From positions 1 to 64,000 of the forward strand of contig CAITMK010000003.1 in assembly GCA_903893485.1 (NCBI GenBank): a stretch of DNA of 64,000 nt, written 5' to 3'. Position 1 is the stretch's first letter, and the number at the start of each line of letters is the position of its first letter. Below are positions 8,649 through 17,700 of the stretch, in pieces. A program made the translations under genes and the position numbers. This stretch comes from Candidatus Magasanikiibacteriota bacterium. GTDB lineage: Bacteria; Patescibacteria; ABY1; Magasanikbacterales; 2-02-FULL-50-9b. Below the pieces are notes generated by a model. It ran no database searches. It saw nothing but the letters and a program-made list of their open reading frames with translations, and was not told the origin of the DNA.

Positions 8649-8677
8649 ATAATAGCGCAATAGGGCCAAAATTTCAA
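8649..8677 (-). promoter_or_regulatory. leuS operon promoter (leaderless type)
   Basis: On the minus strand: TTGAAA, 17-bp spacer, TATTAT, then only 9 nt (TCATACACT) to the leuS ATG. Transcription would start within about 3 nt of the start codon. There is no Shine-Dalgarno. Confidence 0.75.
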
Positions 8678-8680
8678 GCT

Positions 8681-8732
8681 AAAATAAAAATCCGAGCAGA
8701 CCGCACACAGTAATGTGAAACGGACTACTCGG
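8681..8732 (-). terminator. Intrinsic terminator of the 8766-9335 gene
   Basis: Imperfect GC-rich hairpin of about 18-bp arms (CCGAG... / ...CTCGG, loop TTAC) followed by a T-rich tail ATTTTTATTTT on the minus strand. Confidence 0.8.
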
Positions 8733-8765
8733 GGCCTTGGGGTGACGATTTGACGTGGGACAGCT

Positions 8766-9335
8766 TCAGGCAACAAGCGGCAACACGTAAGGGGCAAGGA
8801 TGCTGGCCGACAGTTCCTCTTCGTTACAGGTCCTCGGCAAAACACGCATATCATTCATGTCGAGAACCATGAGTGGTTGATTACCAGCATCGCACTTCTG
8901 CGCCCGATCGAACATGAAGTGCATGCCACGAGCATCCTCGTAGACCCATGCAAACCACGTTTTGCCGTGCGCCAGATTGTGGAGCAGTTCGCACGAGGCG
9001 CGCGTTGCATCCAGCTCAGACTTCAACTTGGGTCGCCCCACTTGAGTCGAGAGCCGGAAGGACAGCAGGTGCGGATCGTCGACATTGCTGATCGTCGAAT
9101 CGACACCGCTGCGACGACTGATGGGCCGGTAGTGCACCAAGAGCTTCTCGACAATATTCGACAAACTGACCCGCGCCACCATGGGCATTCGGAGCATGTC
9201 CTCGATATTTCCAGGCAGATCCGCCTGCGCGGCAGCGATCTTCTGGTGCGTTGCTGCCGCACGGATAGCCGCGATAGTATTTGCATCGCAGCCCGCGGCG
9301 TGAAATGTCAGATAAATGTCTTTTAAGGTACTCAA
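8766..9335 (-). CDS. Unknown 189-residue protein, G+C-rich cassette gene
   Basis: I do not recognise a family. The start is TTG at 9335-9333, chosen because a perfect AAGGAGG lies 5 nt upstream and no nearer ATG fits. The protein begins STLKDIYLTFHAAGCDANTI, has an acidic/hydrophobic mixed composition with no signal peptide or membrane segment, and contains HYRPISRRSGVD and KTWFAWVYEDARGMHFMFDR (aromatic-rich strand pair). It is visibly more G+C-rich than leuS and the giant genes on either side. It has its own promoter (9373-9401) and terminator, so it is a monocistronic unit. Probably horizontally acquired. Function unknown. Confidence 0.8.
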   Translation of the reverse strand: MSTLKDIYLTFHAAGCDANTIAAIRAAATHQKIAAAQADLPGNIEDMLRMPMVARVSLSNIVEKLLVHYRPISRRSGVDSTISNVDDPHLLSFRLSTQVGRPKLKSELDATRASCELLHNLAHGKTWFAWVYEDARGMHFMFDRAQKCDAGNQPLMVLDMNDMRVLPRTCNEEELSASILAPYVLPLVA

Positions 9336-9372
9336 GATAGCCTCCTTTTCGCCTTGTTTCGGACGAAAAATA

Positions 9373-9401
9373 ATGATATCACACGAACGCCGGTTTGTCA
9401 A
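9373..9401 (-). promoter_or_regulatory. Consensus sigma70 promoter of the 8766-9335 gene
   Basis: TTGACA (9401-9396), spacer of exactly 17, TATCAT (9378-9373). The -35 box and spacer lie inside the last seven codons of the upstream giant gene. Confidence 0.8.
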
Positions 9402-12400
9402 CCATTGTCCGGCCAATTGCTACATCCTTAGCGAGCGCTGCCCCACCTTGAGGCGCGTCCACGGTGATTGGTTCCGTCGTTAGGCTCTGGAACCCTGGCT
9501 TTTCTACCATTATGTAATACTGATTTTTACCGACCAAGAATGAGTATCGGCCCTGGTCATCGGTAATTTGTGTTTCTAAAAGTTTGTTGTATTGAGTATC
9601 AAATACACGCACCACTGCCTGATCAAGTGGTTTTCCGGTCGCAGAATCTTTAACCACACCCCAAGTTTTTGGTTTTTTTGGAACCGCCAAACGACGAAAT
9701 ACGAAGTAACTCGCAACTTGCGCCACCACAAATGCACCCACAAAAATCGTAGGCGAAACCGCAAAAGAAACGAGCGTTAACACCACACCACCCGCACCAA
9801 GTGCGTTGATCAAACGTTCCTTATTTTTTGCATGCACAATTTCTGCAGCTGGCTTGGCGCTGCCACCCGGATCCAACGGTAAATTGTATGAAATCTGCGA
9901 TGCCGCAGTTAATGGAACCACGCCACCATTATATAAATCCGTAAGCTGGCCATCTTCCGTTTTGCCCGTCATGTAGGCCGCAGGAAAAGAAAAGTTTGGT
10001 TTATCAACCTCAATGCGATAATTACCAGGGCGAGCAAAAAACTGATACCGACCATCGCGATCCGTAACATGCGATTGTACGACACGGCCCGATTCCGCAT
10101 CAACGATGCGTACCAATGCCAAATCAGCTGGCAACTTTGAAATCGCGTTATACGCCATGCCCCACCCTTTGCGACGTTTACGCGTAAGTAAAAATAACGG
10201 TTGTGTAAATAAAAACCGGAAGTACAACGCAACCTGACTAAAATTTAATGCAGTTGATACACTCGCCGCCACAACCGCTGCTGCCGCTGGCACCACTACC
10301 GCCTGATTTGTAATTTGAACCTGCGGCGTTGCAACCGCTTGCTGAACTGCCACCGCGGCTTTAGTAACCGATCGCGAGACTTGCGCCGAAACAGCCTTCA
10401 CTGCCGTAACAGTTGCGGCAGATACTGGCGATGAGAATGTATCTGCAACGGCTGAAATTGCATTTGATATTGTTGTTTGTGTCGAGCTAGGAGTAGCGAT
10501 GATAATCGGTGTTGAGCTCACCACATCTGTAGTGGAAGAGGTCGAAGAGGTGCCTCCGGTGGTGATAGTACCGCCACCAATTCCGACGGTTGGCGTGGTT
10601 GGATTTGTAACCACTGGTGGCAAAATATCCTTTTTAACGGGTGGCGGAATGACCACGGCCTGAGTTAGTGTAATTGATCGTTGCGTTCCATCAAGAAAAT
10701 CATTTGCCTGATTTAACATGCGAAATTCCAATGAATAGACGCCATCTTGTGCTGGTAATGATAAATTTATATTCCAATTAGCATCTGACCCAACGGTTGT
10801 GGTGTAAGTTGTGATTCCATTTTGAACAATAATAATTTTGGCGCCAATTTGCCCGGTGCCCGATGCCGCAACAGAGGTTTTTGTTACCGTAGCACCATCG
10901 CTTGGAGAATTCACAACCAGCGCAACACCCGGAGTCGCCGCAAGAACACTAAAAATATTTATATCTTGTTGTGTGTTTCCTACAATGTCGGACGCAATGG
11001 CCGTTGCCTTGTAAACACCAACGGGCAACGCATCCGGAACTGCATACGACCAGGTTCCATCGGTTGCAACCGGCACTGCAACGTGTACAATTTCTTTACT
11101 ATTCGTTTCAATTAATAATAATAAATTTGTTTTAACATCAGCGGTACCGGTAAATACAACCGTCCCGCCAGTGACATGCGAATTATTTGTTGGCGCCTTA
11201 ATGACCGGCGCAGAAGGCACTACCGTATTTAAAGTTGTCTTTCCCACGGTAATCGCACTTTCAGTTGCCATTGCAGAGCGAACCTTGATATAAACCGTTT
11301 TTTCGCCGTCGCCTGATTGCAAAAACCATTTTTTTGTACTTGTTGCAGGTTCCCATACGCCGCCCGTAAAATCTGCAGAATTCGAAATCATCATTTGCGC
11401 CGCATTTGCGCCGTACGTTATTGCTAACGAAACTGTTGTGGTTGAAACATATGTCGGCATTGAAATCGTTGGAGCATCCACCATTTCGATTGGTGTGCTC
11501 GACGATATCAGTGTAATCTCTTGATACGTTGGCGCAGAAAAAGTATTTGTTGGACTTTTCACTATGGCATAAATTCTTTTAACACCCAAGCTACCACTAA
11601 GCAGATAACTTATTGCTTGTTGATATGAACTTACAACCGCATTTGAAAAATCCGATGACAATGAAAAACCCATTTGTTCTGCGTTGGTCGCAACAAGCTT
11701 CAAAGTAACTGTTGTTGAGGTGGTGACGGTTGCACCATCATTAATGGTAAAGCTTTGAATTGCCGGGGTAACTGCATCAGGTCCTAAATAACTGCTAATC
11801 GATGGCGAACCACCATTTTCTGCAGATGTTGTTGCAAGCCCAAAATAAATTATTTCTTTATCAAATACTTGCGAAACGATTGTTGATGAAGCCAAGTAAA
11901 TTCCAGTTGCCGCGGTAGAAAAATTAAATGCAGGTGGAGAAATTAAATTGTAATTAAAATAATTAGTTAAAGGTGTGAATCCTGTTACATCGGAAGTGAC
12001 CGTGTCACTTCCTCCAGAATAAGAGGACACAGTTACCGGAACTCCCGAGACTGGCGCGCCGCCATTTCGTTCTCCTACATATACACCAACCCTAACAGAT
12101 GAGGTAACCGCGCTCGCCATCGGTCCAAATAAGGTCGACGTCGGCATGATATTTGAAGCGACAAAATTATTCAGCAAGCCCGTCGCATTTGAACAGAATT
12201 GAACGCCAGTTGAAGTAGCAACAGCATCAAATCTGGTAAGGGTATTATTTGCAGACGCACCATCGAGCGCAACACTACAACCCGCATTTGTCGATGTTGT
12301 ATCTCTAATATCATTATTTGATGAATTCAAAAAATATAAACCAGCACCATTAATAGTAAGGCCTGTTGTGTGCGAAATTGCAGGAGGATTATCAAATCCA

Positions 12401-14652
12401 CCAACGATTGTAAGTCCTGCCCCACTCACCGCAGATGGATTATAAGTGAGTGTGCCTGCTGACGCAGTAAACGCACTTGGAACAAACGCATCTACCGCAA
12501 TGCCGTGCCCAGCGCAATCTGGATCTGCGACTATCGCAGCTGCTGACGGATATAAATTATTTGGCGCCCAAACACTTAAATGAAAGCCACTGACTGAAAG
12601 CAATGCTAAATTCCAATCGTTTGTGCCGGAGCCAACTGTACTGGTGATGTCTGTGGCAGATGATGAAATTGGCTGGACATCGCAGCCGGTATTGCGGAAA
12701 TAAAGAGCGCTATTTGGGGGCGATCCTATGGCACCAGAATCATTATAATCAGTACCCGCTTTTGAAAAGACAGTTTTGTTTATCAAATAAGCACTAGTCG
12801 CAGTTGATGTTGGTGCTGCATTTGAATAGTTTGTCGTGACTCCTGAAATATATGAATTATTTACCGAATCGAGGGTGATTACATTGTGAGGAAAAATTGT
12901 ATCACCTGTATTAATACTCGCAGAAACATTAATCAAATTAACATTAACAGCATGACCAATGTATAACGCATTCGTGCCGCCTGAAAGTGTAAAAAATAAA
13001 TTTTGCAACGACAAATGGTCAATACCATCGAAGCGCATCGGGCCAGCCTCATTTGGCGATCCAGTAACTGCAGATATCGAAGCAGATCCTGTGTATGGCC
13101 CAAAAATACCAAACATCGATGACAGTTGCGTACTCGAGGTCATGCCTCCAAAGGTGTACATGCCAGAAGTTAAATCAATCGAATCACCATTACGAAGACC
13201 GGCGGTTGATGTTGCGATATAAAAAAGATCAAAAGCATCCACCGTGTTATAATCGATTGGATCACCATGACCAGCCCAACTGATATGAATATTTGCGCGG
13301 CGAACCCCGCTAAAGGCGCCAATATCGTCGGTTCCGTTTACATCCAAGTAATCGCTCCATGGCGCAGGTTCCCAATCATCTGACGTTGAAATATCTTCTA
13401 ATCGCATGAATGGATTTGATGTTTTATCCGTTCCATTTGGCGTAAACCCGCCAACTAAATCGCGGTATGGAATATTGAATCCATAAAACCCGTTGTAACC
13501 CTGCGTAATCGTAAGTGTTTGCGGCTGATTAAGTTGAAATGTTAATCCAGCGGTACCCGTTAAACTGCTCGACGCCATCTGCGCGGTAGGAATGAGCGGC
13601 TGCCCCTTAACTGAGGCGTAATTATAAAATAAATTTTTTGAAATGGTGTATGATGCTGCGCCCGCGGCACCCATAATTTCTGGAGTGGCAACCGTAATAG
13701 CGGTTTCATTCCCCGTTGAAGAAGTCATGAACGTGTTATTTTCGATATCCATTGGAGCGCCCTGCTCGCTTCGAAACACAATAAAACCGTTCGTTAATGC
13801 AAATGGAGCTGAAAATACATTCCCCTTAAAAGTGATCGTAGCATTCCCAAAAATAGGATTATTTACTTGGTCCAATACGGTTCCTGTATAAAAGGTTTTA
13901 TTGTTTGTAAACACAAAGGTTGCTGAATTATATCCCGTTGCCCCGTTACCATCAGTCGATCGATAATCAGTTAAATTGAAAGTATTATTATCAATGGTGA
14001 ACGTACCAAGCGGTCCAGTGCCCTCAAAATTAATAAACGTTTTAAAAGAACCTGCGGGCGCACTAAAAGTATTATTGCTAATCGTTGCGTTTGTTGAAGT
14101 AGAAGCGTAAATCTGAAAATAACCAGTGCTGCCGGTCACCAATGGCGATGTGAATGAATCTAAATTTATTGCTGATTGCGAAGCTGGGTCAAAAGTGATG
14201 TTGCTTACCGTAAAACCCGCGTTTGAACCCGCGGCAGTATTTCGATAAATTTGAAGTCTGCGCGCGTTACAATTTTGAACGCCACCCGCACCTGTTGTAT
14301 TTAAATAAATTGTTGTGGATGCCGCGGTTGTGCCCAAATAAGCACCGCTACTTTCACAATCGATAACCACATCAGGCTGTGTCGCGGTAATTGTTGTTCC
14401 CGCTTCGGCCGTTGGATCGTAAGTTCCCTGCACGCGAATGGTGCCACCAACCCCAACAAAACTTGCGTCGCCTTCTGCCGCTGCAATCGTGGTGTAATCG
14501 CAACCACTTGAACACACCGTTACCGACGCTGTTGCGTGCACCTTAAAAACTACAAAAAGTGCCCCGATAATCGCGACATATGAAAGAAAAATCGTGTACC
14601 AAACTTTTTCTTTTGGGCTTTCGACTTTACCTTTAAAAAAACCAAGATGCAT
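9379..14652 (-). CDS. Giant surface protein 1 (beta-helix / Ig-like / carboxypeptidase-regulatory-like)
   Basis: A 1757-residue membrane-anchored protein. Residues about 22-43 form a signal anchor (YVAIIGALFVVFKVHA). They are followed by TVCSSGCDYTTI and long parallel beta-helix stretches (repeated N-N-T-F and S-x-V-x-N type turns, about 50-830), with the conserved block WSDYLDVNGTDDIGAFSGV between two helices. Ig-like modules follow (about 1000-1330, e.g. GTWSYAVPDALPVGVY), then a Ser/Thr/Val-rich linker. Next come a membrane segment ending LLTRKRRKGWG, a carboxypeptidase-regulatory-like domain (TDRDGRYQFFARPGNYRIEV), a membrane hairpin, and a second such domain (TDDQGRYSFLVGKNQYYI). Probably an adhesin or surface-layer-like protein. 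The last 13 residues differ completely from its two paralogues. Confidence 0.85.
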   Translation of the reverse strand: MHLGFFKGKVESPKEKVWYTIFLSYVAIIGALFVVFKVHATASVTVCSSGCDYTTIAAAEGDASFVGVGGTIRVQGTYDPTAEAGTTITATQPDVVIDCESSGAYLGTTAASTTIYLNTTGAGGVQNCNARRLQIYRNTAAGSNAGFTVSNITFDPASQSAINLDSFTSPLVTGSTGYFQIYASTSTNATISNNTFSAPAGSFKTFINFEGTGPLGTFTIDNNTFNLTDYRSTDGNGATGYNSATFVFTNNKTFYTGTVLDQVNNPIFGNATITFKGNVFSAPFALTNGFIVFRSEQGAPMDIENNTFMTSSTGNETAITVATPEIMGAAGAASYTISKNLFYNYASVKGQPLIPTAQMASSSLTGTAGLTFQLNQPQTLTITQGYNGFYGFNIPYRDLVGGFTPNGTDKTSNPFMRLEDISTSDDWEPAPWSDYLDVNGTDDIGAFSGVRRANIHISWAGHGDPIDYNTVDAFDLFYIATSTAGLRNGDSIDLTSGMYTFGGMTSSTQLSSMFGIFGPYTGSASISAVTGSPNEAGPMRFDGIDHLSLQNLFFTLSGGTNALYIGHAVNVNLINVSASINTGDTIFPHNVITLDSVNNSYISGVTTNYSNAAPTSTATSAYLINKTVFSKAGTDYNDSGAIGSPPNSALYFRNTGCDVQPISSSATDITSTVGSGTNDWNLALLSVSGFHLSVWAPNNLYPSAAAIVADPDCAGHGIAVDAFVPSAFTASAGTLTYNPSAVSGAGLTIVGGFDNPPAISHTTGLTINGAGLYFLNSSNNDIRDTTSTNAGCSVALDGASANNTLTRFDAVATSTGVQFCSNATGLLNNFVASNIMPTSTLFGPMASAVTSSVRVGVYVGERNGGAPVSGVPVTVSSYSGGSDTVTSDVTGFTPLTNYFNYNLISPPAFNFSTAATGIYLASSTIVSQVFDKEIIYFGLATTSAENGGSPSISSYLGPDAVTPAIQSFTINDGATVTTSTTVTLKLVATNAEQMGFSLSSDFSNAVVSSYQQAISYLLSGSLGVKRIYAIVKSPTNTFSAPTYQEITLISSSTPIEMVDAPTISMPTYVSTTTVSLAITYGANAAQMMISNSADFTGGVWEPATSTKKWFLQSGDGEKTVYIKVRSAMATESAITVGKTTLNTVVPSAPVIKAPTNNSHVTGGTVVFTGTADVKTNLLLLIETNSKEIVHVAVPVATDGTWSYAVPDALPVGVYKATAIASDIVGNTQQDINIFSVLAATPGVALVVNSPSDGATVTKTSVAASGTGQIGAKIIIVQNGITTYTTTVGSDANWNINLSLPAQDGVYSLEFRMLNQANDFLDGTQRSITLTQAVVIPPPVKKDILPPVVTNPTTPTVGIGGGTITTGGTSSTSSTTDVVSSTPIIIATPSSTQTTISNAISAVADTFSSPVSAATVTAVKAVSAQVSRSVTKAAVAVQQAVATPQVQITNQAVVVPAAAAVVAASVSTALNFSQVALYFRFLFTQPLFLLTRKRRKGWGMAYNAISKLPADLALVRIVDAESGRVVQSHVTDRDGRYQFFARPGNYRIEVDKPNFSFPAAYMTGKTEDGQLTDLYNGGVVPLTAASQISYNLPLDPGGSAKPAAEIVHAKNKERLINALGAGGVVLTLVSFAVSPTIFVGAFVVAQVASYFVFRRLAVPKKPKTWGVVKDSATGKPLDQAVVRVFDTQYNKLLETQITDDQGRYSFLVGKNQYYIMVEKPGFQSLTTEPITVDAPQGGAALAKDVAIGRTMVDKPAFV

Positions 14653-14673
14653 ACATTTTGCGTATGTATTATA
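14647..14673 (-). promoter_or_regulatory. -10 box and start-codon hairpin of giant gene 1
   Basis: TATAAT (14673-14668) lies 15 nt upstream of the ATG. Between them and the second codon is an inverted repeat ATACATAC / GTATGCAT with a 7-nt loop and one A-C mismatch, which folds the start codon into a stem. No Shine-Dalgarno is present. Confidence 0.5.
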
Positions 14674-14708
14674 ACATTAATAAAGGTTTTATGAACCTGT
14701 TGACAACT

Positions 14709-17700
14709 CTAGGCACCTTGCATTTGCAATGTCACATCTTTTGCAAGTGATGCGCCACCTTCTGGAGCATTTATCGTTATCGGTTCGGTTGTTACTGTTT
14801 GATAACCCGGCTTTTCTGCCATAACATAATACTGATTTGAACCAACAAGAAATGAATAACGCCCGTCATTGCCTGTAATTTGGGTTTCCAAAAGTTTGTT
14901 ATATTGTGTATCGAACACGCGAACAATTGCATTTGCAACTGCCGCACCAGAAGCGTCTTTTATAACACCCCAATCTTTTGGTTTTTTTGTTATTGCCAGG
15001 CGGCGAAACACAAAATAACTTACAACCTGCGCAGCCAAAAACGCCCCCACAAAAATGGTTGGCGAAACTGCAAATGAGACGGCGGTAAGTACAACGCCGC
15101 CTGCGCCTAATATATTTACCAACCGGCTCTTATTTTTTGCGTGTAAAATTTCACTCACATCCTTATGTTCCCCGCCAGGATCGAGTGGTAAATTATATGA
15201 GATCTGTGCGGCAGCGGTAAGCGGTACGGTACCACCAGTATACAAATCAGCAAGTTGCCCATCTTCTGTTTTTCCAGCCATGTATGCAGCAGGAAAAGAG
15301 AAATTTGGTTTATCAACCTCAATACGATAATTCCCCGGGCGTGCAAAAAACTGATACCGACCATCTCGATCTGTTACGTGTGATTGCACCACGCGACCTG
15401 AATCTGCATTTATAATGCGCACCAACGCTAAGTCTGCAGGCAATTTTGAAATTGCATTATAAGCCATACCCCACCCTTTGCGACGTTTACGCGTGAGCAA
15501 AAATAATGGTTGGGTAAACAAAAAGCGGAAATACAAAGCGATCTGCCCAAGGTTAAGTGAAGTTGAAACACCCGCCGCAACAACTGCTGCGGCTGCTGGG
15601 ACCACAACCGCCTGGTTGGCAATTTGAACCTCTGGAGCCTGAGCAATTCGTTGTGCCGCAGCAGCTGTTTTGGTAACACGAGCTGAAACTTTTTTCACAG
15701 CATCTACAGCAGCTTGAATCGGCTCTGCCGCAGCTATAAACTGCGCAGCTGTGGTGGTAACTACTGCCGGCTCCGTGCTTGTAGTTACAACAACTTGCTC
15801 CGCGCTTGTCACAATTTGGCTTGTTGATGTTGGCGTTTCAATTACTAATGTCGCACCTCCTGGAGCGGGCGCTGGAGCAGCAGTACCGCCTGGCGCGGTG
15901 ACTGTGGTGGTATCAATTACTTTTTTATCTGGCGGAGGTGGAACAACTGGCAAATCCACCACAACGCTTCTTTGTACACTATCGAGAAGATTATTACCTG
16001 CGTCCACCATTCGATATTCAAATGCGTACGTATCACTCACCGCTGCTAAAGAAATTGGGATGCTCCATTTACCATTTGTCCCAATCACACTGGTGAATGT
16101 TGCAGTGCCCTGCACCACTACAATGTGTGCGCCCGCTTTACCAGAGCCATTTGCGACAAATATATTTTTAGAAATGGTTGTACCATCCGAAGGAAACGAA
16201 ACCATGAGCGGAATCGCGGGCTCTGAAGCAAGAATTGTAAAATTACTGAAATCTTCACTCTGATTTCCTGCAATATCGGTTGATCGCGCCAAAATCTGAT
16301 ACGAACCAACAGGTAGCGCATCTGGCACCGCATAACTCCACGCTCCCTGAGCACTGATTGGGAATGTAACATGCACAACCTCTTTTTGATTTGATGAAAG
16401 AGTTAATACAAACGGTTCGTGTGGATCCGCAGAACCAGAAATAGTAATCGCGCCATTGGTTAATTTTTCATTATTTTTTGGAGTAGTGATTACTGGAGTC
16501 GCCGGCGCAGTTGCGTCTAAAATTAATGTTGCCACCACCGTTGAACTTTCTGTTCCCGTTCCAGAACGGACCTTAATATAAATTGTTTTTTGTCCATCAG
16601 GTGCTGGCAATTTCCAAACCTTATTTGGCGCTAAAGGCTCCCACTCGCTCCCCACAAAATTTGCAGAATTACTAAGCATCATTTGAGATGCCGTATCATC
16701 ATAGCCAATTGTTAACAAAACCTCTGTTGATGTTGCATATGCCGGCGCACTAATTGTTGGTGCAGTTACTGGCCGCTGCGGCGTGCTTTCTGCAACCAGT
16801 GTTATATTTTGCACTGATACCGCACTCTCGCCGCCATCACTGCCGCGGACTTTTGCATAAATGTGTTTCAGGCCAAGCGCTGAATCCAGCAAAAATGATG
16901 AGGTTTGTGAATATGCTTGCCATACAGTATTTGCAAATGAATCGTTCAAAGAAAATACCATTTGCGTCGCAGTGTTTGCCACAATACCGAGTGTTACGGT
17001 GGTAGATGCTGTTGTAGTAGCGCCGCTATTAATTCCAAAGCTACTAATGATTGGAGTAACTGTTTGTGGCGGCCCGCTACCATTACAATTAGTACATGGC
17101 GGCGGTGGCGTAACCGGCGGAGTGGTGGAGGTCATGTATACAGTAAACGTTTGGTTTTGTGAAACCAATTCACTGCGTGTAGATGTTGCATATAAACCAC
17201 CTATTGCCGCAACTGAAATTGTGTATTGCCCCGCAGCAAAGAGCCCGGAGTATGGCGTATATCCACTTCCATCCGTTGTCATTAGGGTTGAAGACGTTGC
17301 GCCGATATCTGCAATTGTTACTGTAGCACCAGCAATTGGGGTGCTGTAAGTATCTAAAATTCGTGCGCGCGTGTTATACATGAGCGCAGGAGAAGTGGCC
17401 ACAGAAGAATACGATGCCGGCACACTGCTGAGCGTTGGAATAAAAAATTCATTATAGTTGCCCGGGTTTGCATTTGAACAAATATCGTATTCTAAACTTG
17501 CGCTTGCAACGTAATTATAAAATAAATTTGCATTTCCACTATTTGATCCAGATGATCCCGCAAATCCAACACCGCAAGTGTTCCCTGTTGAAGTTATATT
17601 AGTAAAGGTATTTCCACCTGAATCATTCATTCCTATACCAGCACCATTTACAACTTTTGTTCTGGTAAGTGCGGCTGGACTATCAAAACCTGAAATAATT

